Positions 26,901-36,400 of a DNA stretch of 36,438 bases are shown here, one piece after another. The stretch spans positions 1 to 36,438 of the forward strand of contig JAKFUT010000065.1 of NCBI GenBank assembly GCA_021732565.1. The letters run 5' to 3'. Below the pieces are notes generated by a model. It searched no databases, was not told the origin of the DNA, and worked only from the letters and a program-made list of their open reading frames with translations. Within the stretch, counting starts at the first letter, position 1. Each line of letters opens with the position of its first letter. The translations under genes and the position numbers were made by a program. Origin of the DNA: Candidatus Obscuribacterales bacterium (lineage in GTDB: Bacteria; Cyanobacteriota; Vampirovibrionia; Obscuribacterales; Obscuribacteraceae).

Positions 26901-27114
26901 CATGAACTTCGACTCGATTGAACAAGCCTTGGAGTTTCGCCACTGACTCCGCGCCCGTAGAAGGTGCGTTGTCCCGTTTCGGGTCGTTTACCGAGCGCGA
27001 TTTTTTCAAAGCTGCTTCAGCAAAAAGCGACTCTCCGGTTTGCTCTAGACGATCGACTTCATCGTCGAAATCAAATTCCACATCGAGCTCGTCGAGTTCA
27101 TTGTCGTCGGGCAT
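20911..27114 (-). CDS. Giant multidomain protein with transglutaminase/EDR1-like site, HExxH motif and C-terminal membrane span
   Basis: 2067 residues from ATG 27114, which has AAAGGAAG seven bases upstream; a TTG precedes it directly. The N-terminus is very acidic (MPDDNELDELDVEFDFDDE). Around 380-425, LIGSGSCAPASLILKLAADQ, then GTHVWTTF and IFDVKAEVYG, give a Cys381-His409-Asp425 order and spacing like the transglutaminase superfamily, especially EDR1/CTR1-type domains. Residues about 470-1560 are mostly helical and charged, with no family I recognise. LYHELVHLQQD gives H1624, E1625 and H1628 of a zincin-like site. A Pro/Lys-rich stretch follows, and a hydrophobic segment (VLGAAGTFIAVFMLAELIL, about 2032-2050) sits near the C-terminus. 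There is no Sec signal peptide. It could be a large effector, adhesin-like or scaffold protein; function unknown. Confidence 0.88.
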   Translation of the reverse strand: MPDDNELDELDVEFDFDDEVDRLEQTGESLFAEAALKKSRSVNDPKRDNAPSTGAESVAKLQGLFNRVEVHEVLESWKSLLRGGTAAHKVGAIAADNTDGDRLPAAGEAYFRGQRADLFGFDPSGRGAIIGQALRSKHELQSLISLSHIDDARAVSGEGDVFSRVKIGAVDLWLNDQGRVFRTEMQLNGEIALRKTNMKLVPASSPELATITSTAPEQSIAREAGRDEIGSILPADDGFLELTAVPSMEPRSRALAQSNDYASTGRLSDTLEDGFRTAGRNRLFDGSGNFNASDRAAIVVDRLTDVKLRQLLDELRDYDSKLKTEGASQQQRAEALARRVRTVMNPAGKTEEELDQAYRAFMKANAGNTVPLGELIGSGSCAPASLILKLAADQLGFNCTLHRGNNGTHVWTTFGGADGERKIFDVKAEVYGVDESLSKFHVPDGLSIPCAEYSTGQAVSYDGKEWIVRETDALTGALKLDRITETSVSAEDVVKHNPGKQLRIGETFQLQRSATDGTATGERGWTLQAVREDGKLVFSKTEQISVKLKDQTAVNSPLELAAGPDLTYLKTNWATLVENNKLLSDGQRTELRVARDNLATASTAKQKEFRRLIDEIANLERTNPARANERAGAVAKIAEIAGKFPDRIHVPVDNVLKATDVDALKQVAETLSQSAPHLEKPAKAGTVDPSLRDAEGMRKAVDLDGKAFEYQSSQAIQKALQNKVLLAEMISKGRFPAGNWMYVPSAPGSALDHMNCDGMLVDLDSGRALFFDFAMPSKGHDGRPHGAYRLKVGTVDKHGRPKSAEPWAFSVERDVLGFEAKTDGYTGDVKAELLLEQIAAYHDGKLPERLIGKGTPVTQPAPDLINVKKLKTQLGEFPSARPVNSDVEAAVLSREEKKPVRSTQKEMADTERALRKVSSPTKAEATMLDGIQSAKSHVSEVNKLGGLFADGVRAAVEADRFGVSERAYGGQTHPNPDIRAGGPDVSEKCPKPYKGVPYIEMKGGNLKPTPASLSASQVRIYPNGDVVLVPQWSTDTYIPIGKIQDLGDLALKALVEAGYDPADFRDAAKKFRKTNFAELQEDLAKRAADTMTEADFWKKYPELKMLADAVHYGAEQAQAAKDHRPIFEARNEIDNHGDLSLLKEAEKQALAEKTAKLRKSDRTISVEDAKAILEIEKAGGLSEADATKARKFQQQVDPAESWTPKDAATKYQQAEQARAKDYPSRTTVEAHQIEELRTRLGVTAPAANDCFELRQKMGNSTPDTDLKSAAELFQRMRQKYKGKGCAPPTAETVAELYGKHKAITDVEIAEMAKIARKHPGQGLADIATVAKRNLEMEGIRPLIERAQKLWSDMDAGALPKNVNKEFAYIMEEALKEMKAEGLDPTTQRHYEDVVKRYKAEANATTPATTDALPKDIHDFFESPRKTGAVGDRVWQVPGNLSASEQDLFGRRLARYGENPLAKKAEFSKFAAAIDAQTAKWTEDLQPLAKRASDLNGKVQDAHRAAYEQALKEAGSPAEAAKLLQSGNGSDALKELRKQWKEVVDQHATCTEELARECKIRADVLQKAVNDFAASHGLPPIQIRVLEHLNGAGGHYVRGQGDFRVTTADLLNPGAGAELAGVLYHELVHLQQDNLVFKKVMDDLKITELSSEPAKRAEQLKQIRERYNAETGAKLPELGDKEKNRWETFVEDVAKERKGKPLDSTERGKAEALAKSFKEGSPLGVRFQQTADAVRILEIESRRLGDRPGNRVAEDLVARLAAQGSEAELLRKQFFGDKESGALYDLVEQYRKAAKDSSGRAKIWDEAGARKIVGDHIDGEGGKGGRIDSLNTERRKLYRDYMRPLYEQEATLLGNKVHSMETRQVLRASYDRTNGSGGGEPAKPTTESKPGQENPKEPKKPGADESLNEIPVNEKDRRPTDPLAARDKPLDLKTLEGPNGLKILADRLAEPKLMEKLKEYDNDAKFREIFEKKIKDAKGEDKEKLEKEYEKYKKLGSAEQELVRRSVIAEAVDAHIAKQRGREWVRSTERVLGAAGTFIAVFMLAELILSECKTGSSSSDKPANPSIK

Positions 27115-27121
27115 CAAATTA

Positions 27122-27129
27122 CTTCCTTT
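27122..27129 (-). promoter_or_regulatory. Shine-Dalgarno of the minus-strand giant gene
   Basis: On the minus strand AAAGGAAG is followed by TAATTTG and ATG 27114. The spacing selects this ATG over the TTG directly before it. Confidence 0.7.
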
Positions 27130-27248
27130 GAGCCAGGGGTATCAGGGCCGTACCCAGCCTTGTTGCAGTGGTGAAAATACGAAAATACCCATCGTTCGAA
27201 TATAGACCATCATCACGTTTGCTGGACACCAACATTCAAAATTTAAGG

Positions 27249-27279
27249 TTGTCAAGCAATTTCGAAATCCTGGTATATC
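27249..27279 (+). promoter_or_regulatory. Candidate promoter for the plus-strand giant gene
   Basis: TTGTCA (27249-27254) and an extended -10, TGGTATATC (27271-27279), are 19 bases apart, slightly long. They lie in the 329-bp gap between the two divergent giant genes, about 165 bases upstream of ATG 27444. A second TATATAA occurs at 27331 without a matching -35. The minus-strand promoter is not clear. Confidence 0.35.
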
Positions 27280-27443
27280 CAATCAGGAAAAGGAAGCAGG
27301 ACAGGCCGAAGCGAATCGCTGAGTGCCGCCTATATAAAGATTACCGGCTAGAATCAACCCTTCTAAGCACAGGATGCCTCATGGCGGGGCACCCTGATTG
27401 TTGGAACGGGGAATAGAGATAGTGCGGGCAAGGAGGATTGACC

Positions 27444-30400
27444 ATGCAAGAAGACCCCAGACCAGAAGAAGAAGAAGGGTGGGAGTTTGATGAATGGGAT
27501 GAGGACGAAGAAACGTCCGACAAACTGTCTGAAGAGACAGAAAAGCCCGACGCGCCCGCGGCGCCTAAAGAGCGAGTGGAGCGGCTTGAATCGCTCAACG
27601 GCATTGAGAATGCCAATTACATGCTGTTGCACGACACTGTCTATAAATTGATACCGGCACTGAAAGCTGATTTCGGGTATGGTCAACACGTTCAGGATTT
27701 GCAAAAAACGCTGAGCCCGTTGCTTAAAGATGAAAGCAACAAAGAGCGTCGCGAAAAGATTCAGGAATTGATGAAGTCTGACCCGACAGCAGATCGAAAA
27801 GAGCTGCTCAAGGCTCTAATTGAGTTGTATAAGGATGCACCAGCCAAACAAGAAACCTTGAAAAAGCTGCTACCGGCACTGGAAAAGGTTTCTTCAACCT
27901 CGGATCTGGTGAAGTCTCTTGAGCGCGGCGAAACCGCGGCGATATTGCTGGCTGGCTATTTGAAAGGCGAACCCTCGTTCAACAAGCGACAAACCCTTGA
28001 GAATTTGATGAACCTCGTGGAGGGTGAGCCAGCCAAACGCGCGGTAAGGAACGAAATGGCTTCGTTTCTGCTGAAAGATCTACAGCGGGAAGGCCTCAAT
28101 GCCGATGAGCGAAAGCGAATCATGGCAGAACTCAAGGCCCTATACAAAGATGTAGAAAAGACTCCAGAAGGTTTTAATGAAGTCACCAAAGATGGAGACA
28201 AGGCTTCAATCGATAAAATGCTCAAGGCATTAGCGGGCAACGATAAAGAGCTGCTCAAGGTCTATAAACAGCTAGAGCAGCAGAATTACGAAAACACACT
28301 GAAAGTTTATACCGCTGCGCGAGACTATCTAAATAAAGTTCTTCCCGCTGAAATCTACACGCTCGGTCATAAAATGATGGCGGGTACATCAACTGACACG
28401 CCATTCTTGAATCGTTTTCCTGAAGGATGCCCGATCAGATTACCGAATGTACAAGTGGGAGACAAAGCCTTCGCCGCGACGTGGGATGGCTTCCTGACGA
28501 AAGTTCGCACCGGCGAAATCAAATTGGAACTGCCGGAAGATCCAAAAGACTTGATCAAAGATCGAACCAAACTGGCGGAGTTTGCCAATGCCGGAAACTG
28601 GTTCTTGAAGGTAGAAGAAGTCATTGCTCGCAATCAGCGGTTAACCGAAGCCGCAATTATCAACGAACGCCTGAAGGAAGACTTCGGTGTGCCTAAGAGC
28701 TGGGAGATGCCGCCTGTTACTGATACTCGTGGCGTCGATGCATGGTTCTCCGCGGCCTTCGACATGAACAATCTGATGTCTCGCGTGCGAAACTACGCGC
28801 AGTGCTATATCGATTTGAATGGAAAAGCGCCTGACATTGGCGATCCTAACGCACCAGATTCTCCCGTCAATAAGCTGCGAGCACTTGGTGCCGTCATTGA
28901 ATGGGATCCTAAATCCGGACGAATAACAAAGTGTGCGCTACCGATGCCGAAGGATCTCAACCTTCAATTGCCTGAGAACAGGGCGAAAGTAGAGGCTCTG
29001 GAGAAGTGGTTAAAAGATCACTGCGAGCCTGTGGACAAAGCTTGCGAAGCGTTTATGAAAGGGCGATCGAGTTTCATTCGCTACGGAGACTTTTTTGAAC
29101 CTGCCGACGGCGAGAAAAAACCGGCGTATATCAAAGATTCTGCCGGCAAACCGTTGCGCATAGAAAATTACAAAGGCGAAGTTGAGACCATATGGCACAA
29201 AGTCGGTGACAAACTCGAAGTGATCCACAAGGATCACAATGGTAAATTCATAAGCAAACTCGAGAACGGGCGCGAAGTTCAGCCACCCAAAACCGACTCT
29301 GAAGAGCGCGTGAAATTCGACTATTCCAGCTACGGTTATACAACAGAAGAGAAAGACGGCAAAATACATGTGAAAGTCACGCGTATGTTGTGCCAGGACG
29401 GGAAAGCCAATTATCTGCAGGTCGGCAGCGAAATTGATTCGGTGGTGGGCTCGAAACTTACGCAGATCGGTGAAGTAAGCGAAGTTCAAGTTTATGAGAA
29501 GAATGACTACGTGCCTGTTGTGCACAACGTTACGCAACGCGCGGAATTGTTGCGAGCAGATAGTCTGGATGGATGGCATAAATTCAGACAGAAATATGTC
29601 TTCCACTACGGCGGAAAAGTAGCAACATTCGGCATGGATCTTGGCATGGTCGTAAGTGGCGGTGCAGAAGTGCTCGCCATGAAGAGTGCGGTGAGCATGG
29701 GACTTGGTGCCTTGCGCTTCGCTATCGGTGCCACCGGGTTTCTAACTCCGGCATTGCGCACAGGAGCGTTTGACGATTACCTTCCAGACGGATTCAAAGG
29801 AAAAGACATCCTTCATTATCGCCACATAGCCATGATGATAGATGTGTATGTTCTGGGGCTGGGTGGCGGCGCACTACGACTCTTCACAGGTGGTGGCAAA
29901 GCCATTGCTGAAACTGGGTCGATGCTGGAAAAAATCGCAAAGGTCTCTCACTTCGGAACAAATGTCACAGGCTTCTTGTATGCGCCGATGATATATTCCG
30001 GTATCACGTCGAAGGTTCAGGAAAACGCAGGCAATTTGCCCGACCAAAAGATACCGCAAGCCATCGATCACCGGGGCGTGCCTGAGAAAGAGTTTCGCAA
30101 ATTCGGTCAGTATGATTTCGCCGATCCGGTGAAGAAGAAAGCTGCTTTCGACATGCTGAAAAGCTACTGCGATACAGTATGTGCCGGCACCACCGATCAG
30201 GCAGTGAAAGACCGGGTGGCGAAGCTGTACGACGAAGCCAAAGAAGTGCTTGCGCTTCCGGCCGATGATCCAAAACGCAAAGCCGTGATCGAGAAACTGG
30301 TCGCACTACACCGTCCGTCGGGCGACGAGCTACTGCTCAAACGCATGCAATCAAATCCGCGCGACTATACAGACCGCCTTGTCGGACTGCGCGACAAAGA

Positions 30401-33400
30401 TGATAAAACGGCGGTCGATGAGGGAACGAACGCCAATCGTAAGTTTATGAGCGACCTTGGTGACAAGACCAAGAATGCCTCAACAGGTGATGTGTCCGAG
30501 CAGGAGAAAATTGCATCGGCTCAGTTGTTGCTGCTGCTTGCAGCGGATAAGGACGGGACCCTGCCTGCTGATGGAACGCTGGGTAAACGCACCGTCACAA
30601 TTCCTGCCCATAAAATTCAATACACAAAACCTGATAATGGTGGCGCTCGCGACTACAAAGATGTGGCGGCGGAACAACAAGAGCAAACATTCACACTTAA
30701 TGATGCACTGGCCTATTTGAAGAAGCAGTCTACGATCAATCCCGACCAGCAGATTGGTGAACTGAAGCAGTTGGCGAACTGGCGCCGGACGGATGAGGTA
30801 GGTCTGCTCAAGCGGATTGCCGATAATCCAGACTATGCGGCCAGTGAACTGCGCAAGAAATTGCCGCTCACTACCGAAAAAGCTGACGAGCTCATTAAGA
30901 AACTCAAGTCGGAGAAAGCAGAAGAATCTGAGCAAGCCGCCGCCGAGATTAACAAAATGCTTGCCGAGCGGTGCCCGGCCAATAAATACTTACGAACCCA
31001 GTTCGGTCTCTCGGTGGATGACGCTGAGAAACTCTTGATCAAGATACGTGCTAACGATGAAAAAGCTATAGCTGAACTGAAGGAAAAATTTGACGTTTCA
31101 TTGGCGAGTCGTCACCTGTCTGCCGCCGATCCGCTCTGGCGATTAGGAAAACTAACCGATAGAGAGATGGCAGCTCTGTGTATCGACATGTTGAACAACA
31201 AGAACCTTCCGGACCAATTGCGTATGAAGGCCTTGTTCGATAAGAGTTCGCCGCGGTTAGCGATACTTCTCAATCAACTGAGAATCGAAGAGCGCGAGGC
31301 CGCCAGCAAGCCAGCCGGTGAGCAAGCGACTTTCCTCGGAAAAGTTAATGGCTCTCGCGTTGCCGATATCGAGAAGCTGCTTGTCGACATCGCTGGAAGA
31401 GATGGAGAACGCACTGTAAAGAGAAATGGCGTCGACAGCAAACTCAAAGACTCCTCCGATCTCCGGGCTGCATGCGCGCTGACGATGCAGGCATTGAAGG
31501 AAGAACCGCTGAAAGACGGCGAAGTAGATTCGCCCGAAAAAGCTGCAGCACGCGCACAGGCCAAACTGAAGCGCATGGAAGAATTACACAACAAATACAC
31601 GGAGTTAGCAGATAAGCCGGGAGCTTTTGCCGACTGGGCCGTCAAGAAATTGAAGAGCGATCTTGAGCTTCCTTTGAACGGCAAGAACCTCGATGAGATC
31701 AAGCGAGCTAAGGTAGAGGCAGCCACGCTTCTGACGTTGCTTGGTAAAGTCGAACTGCCAGACAACAAAACCTATACGTTAGATGCCAAAGAGCTGAATA
31801 AACGGCTGCTCGAATGTATTACGGTACAAGGACCGGATGGACAACCACGACTTGAGCTGGATATGAAAAATCCAGACGTAACTGTGGAAGTCTTGAGGAC
31901 CCTTAATTACAAAGAGCTAACTGTTGCACAGCGCACGATGCTGGTGGATTTGTTATCCACGCCGTGTGACAAATACAACGGTTTGCAGTTGCGAGACATT
32001 GAACTGGCAAAATCCATTCTCTGCAAGAACCTGCCGGAGCTTCTGGGACGAGGTGCAACGGGAAAAGAATATGACGACCTGCGTGTGTCGGCACGATTGA
32101 AATTAGAATCGCTGTTCGATCGCAATCATGGTGCCTTCGCTGGACGCTGCCCGGAATTGAAAGTCGCAGCGCTTAATGCCATCAAAGAAATCGGCTGGAG
32201 CGACGCACGTATGCGCGAGTTCCTCGAAGCCAGACTTGCTCATTACGAAGAAGGCGGACAGCGAAAATTCCACGAGCCCAATGCCGGAGCACGGCGCGCT
32301 GCGCTGGAAGCGTTGTATCGAATCAACCCTGTTGATCCCGGTGACGTGGCAAAGAACCATCGTGACGTTGAGACCGATCCGTTAGTCGGTAGAATTGCCC
32401 AAGAGAAGTATAAAGAGAGCGAGCGAATTCGTGAAATGACGCCTGGGGAAAGGCGCAAAATGGTGGAAGATGCGCAAGAGCTTTCCCGCAAATTGCTTGA
32501 GCCGTACGACGGTAATACCGAAGAAGGTGAAACATACCTCAAAAATTCAGGTTACAAGAATCTGCTTGAGGGGAATCTTGACGAAGCCGTTCGTTCGGCG
32601 ATTGAAAGCGTATATGGCGGACCACTAACAAGCGTTAGCGGATCTCTAAAACGCGGTCAATATAGATTGATAGGCCTCAGCTTCGGTGCTGCGTGGGACC
32701 GCGTATCTAATTTAAGCTGGTCAGAGCCGGAGAACAAAATCAATGCCGAAGTGGCGAAAGTATGGAAAGACTATGCCCAGCTGTCGCTCAATCTCTGCCG
32801 AGAGGCCGAAGGCAAACCGGGAGCAAATGAAGATACCAGGCGTAAAGCAATTAAAGCCCTGGCCTGGCTCTTAGAAAAAGACTGCGAAGGTTGTCTTGAC
32901 GACGACAAAGATACCTTACGCAAAAATTGCGCCTACACATTGGCGAAACTATGCGGACGCACATTTGTTGTGAGCGAGGATGGCAAAGACAAAGAGATTG
33001 TTGTTTCGGATCAAATGCGGTATATGGCATTCATACATGTCAAAAACCTGTTGAATGATCCCAAAACAAATCCGGAAGTCCAGGCGATTCTTCTCAGTGG
33101 TATGAAAACGCTTCTTAAAGATGGCGCCATTGATACCACCACTGCTGCAAAAATTACGGAGAAGATGCTTCGGGGCGTTATCGACTCACAGAAATTCTAT
33201 CCTGAAGGAAGCCCCAATCGGGCGGCGCAGGAAAAATTGCACAAACAGTTGTTCGACGACATGCTCTCTTATCGCACCAGATATCCGGAAGCAATGGCTG
33301 TCATCACCGCTTGTGCCGGCGAGCCGGGTCACCCCTACAGCGCGGTGAAGGAACAGGCAAAACAGATTCGTGGTTTGCTCACCGATGGCGTTACTCTAAC

Positions 33401-36400
33401 CCGAGAAGATGTAAGACGATATCCCGATCAGGGCACTACGCCAACAGAGCGAGCTGCCGGTCTGGAAGCTGCGATCAAAAGCCCGGCGGGTAAAGATCCT
33501 GGTGACAAAGATAAATCTCTCAAAACAGAGAATCTTGTGCGCGAAATTTTCCGAGCCACCAGCGGCTTACCGATCCAGAGCCCTGATGATCCACGCCTGG
33601 CCGTTTTGATGCGTCTGGCGCGCAGCACGGATGACCCGAGAGTAAAAGCTGCCGTGGCACACGCCCTGGTTGACGTGCAAACGCCTGACGGGCAAGCACA
33701 GCTCATGGGCTTCCGTATGTTGCTCGACATAAAGAATAATGACAAGTCGGTACGTGGCACGGAAGCCGGCGAACGACTCGGACTGATTGAAAAATGGGGT
33801 GGTATCAAAGGCAAAGACTTCATCGCCATGCTTGGGAAAGCCAATGCCGACGAGAAGAACAGTCTCGTTTCACAGATACGAGCCATCGACACCAGCACGG
33901 CGATCTCGACAGATCGGCAGGTCATCACCAGAACCATGCTCAAGATGAACGAGTTCCAACTGCAGGAAGAAGAAGGCAAAAAACCAGTCGGAGCGGACTA
34001 CGCGCGAGCGACACTCACCCCCCGGGACACCAATGGATTTGATAACGATAACGAGCCGCTGTTGAGAGCAACACGACTGATTTTGCAAACAAGCAAAACT
34101 GAAGAAGCGAAGCTTGCCGCAGCATATGCCATTCTCAGAGCAAAAGGCGCCTCCGAAGATGATCGCAAAGATGCACGGGAAGCGCTGAAGGTCCTCAGTG
34201 AAAAAGGTTCCACCGCAGCGATCAAGAAAGATGCTGCAGAGGTGCTCAATCCGAAAGGCGAAGGTAAAGCCGATGAAGCGCTGGCAAGAACGGCAGCTGA
34301 AATGCAAAAACAAATTGGCAATAAGATGACAGAGGCAGAATTTAAGCGCGCGGATCTAGATTCAAAATGGCGATACATTGACGGTCTTGAAGCGGAAGTT
34401 GGAGCGGTTCGTTCTGAAACCAGTCGTCTGACGGCGGACATTGCACGCTTGAATGCCGAGATTGCTCACATGAGAGCGGAGACTGCCCGGATTATTGCCG
34501 AAACAGAAGCAATGAGAAAGGAGACCGATCGAATCAATAAAATGCTTTCCGAAGGTGTGGCACTCACCTGGGATGAGGTTCAAAAAAGCACTGACGAGAA
34601 GATGACTGCCACTGATCGCATAGCCAAGTTTGAAGAGGCATTGAAGAACCCCGGTGCGAACAGCGACAATCTAGTTCGGGCCATATTTCAAATGACTGCC
34701 AAAATGCCAATCACCGATGACAAGGATCCACGTCTTGCGTTGCTAATGCGCCTGGCGCACACCACGCGCGATACCAGAGTACAAGATGCTCTGGCTTGGA
34801 CCTTACTGACTACCAAGACCAAGAACCCGGATGTTATGTATGCCGGTGCGTGGTTATTTGCTGATCTTGCTGCGCGCGGCAAAGAAGGACAGCAATGGGA
34901 GTCGAAAGAGATTCTCGACAAATTGTCGGCAAAAAGTGATGCATCTGCCAAAAAAGTTGAGGGCGTCTATGCGCATACAACCGAACGCGTCACCGGAGCC
35001 GTCTGGGTATTCAAAGATGCCGAAGATGGACCTGGCCGTCAGCCTGTGTTGAAGGGCGATGATCTAACTCGCAAGATCGCCGAATGCTTGACGATTATGA
35101 ATGACACTTCAATACCCGCGCGGTTCAGAGTGCGAGCATTTGCTGAGGCCTGGGCAGCGGGTGACTTCAAAGATCCCACAGGTCAACTTCGCCTGCTAGC
35201 GCGCAAGATGTTGCAAGAACCAGGCGATGAACAAATGAAGATTGCCGCCGCTTATGCGTTGATCAAAGCGCCTGAGAAAAAATCTGATTATGATCTTCTA
35301 GAGAAAGTACTTGGCGAGATGAAGAATGATTCTCGCATTGCCCAGGTCAAAGAAGAAGCCAAAATGATGAGCGAAGTGATGGCCGAAGCCAAAGCTAAGG
35401 CCGAGGAAGGCTTTAAGAAGAAACAAGACGGTGATAAGAAGGCCGTAAAAGACATTCACAAAGACCTTGACGCCATCCAGGACGATGTTGAGAAAGCGAA
35501 GAATGGTGACGCCGAAGCACGCAAACGCGTACTGGCACAATTGGAAGAAACTACACTGCAGCTTGAGCGCATCCGATTGAAGTTGCCTGTCGGTTCAACC
35601 AAGCAAGAAATCGAAAAAGCGATTCGAACTGAAGTCGGATTACCGGAAGCCGCGACAAAACAACAGGTATATGCTGCTCAAAGGGCAAAGCGTGTCGGGC
35701 TCGGACCCGATGCAACGGAAGATGACGTGCGCAAGGCGGAGTCGAAAAAACACTTCGAAGACATGTGCCGCGCCTATAAGCTAGATCCGAAAACTGCCTC
35801 GGACAAGGACTTGAAAGAGGCTCAGGACAAGGCATCTCATCGGAGCATGTGTAGTTTATACAAGGTCGATCCCGAGAAGACCACACCTGAGCAACTACGC
35901 CAGCACATCGATAAAGTGCAACTCGAAAGAGAGTGCAAAGATCTCGGTCTTGATCCGTCCAAATCTACCAAGGAAGACGTTCGCAAAGCCTATGAACGGC
36001 GAGATCATGAGCGCACCTGCAAGGACCTCGGATTGGATCCAAACAAAGCAACCAAGAAAGATATCGAGCAAGCCTATAGCAAGAAATGGAAGGACGACGA
36101 AGCGGTGCGGCTTGGCATACCCAAGGATGCATCGGACTCCGATAGACAGGCTGCCTGGAAGAAGAAAATGTTTGAGGACGATTGTAAATATCACAAGCTT
36201 GATCCCCGCATCGCTTCTCAGCGAGATCTAGATCAGGCGAAGGAAAAGGCGCAATTCCGTTTCGACTGCGTTATGTACAAACTTGACCCGGAAAAAGCCA
36301 CTAAAGAAGATGTGCAAGCAGCTAAGGATCACATTACATTCAGATTAGACTGCCGTACCTACGGGCTTGACCCCGAAAAAGCGTCGAAGAAAGATCTGGA

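Noticed and set aside
29010..29606. 198-codon minus-strand frame inside the plus-strand giant gene
   Set aside because: Phe/His/Val-rich antisense reading of Lys/Glu-rich coding sequence; no motif.
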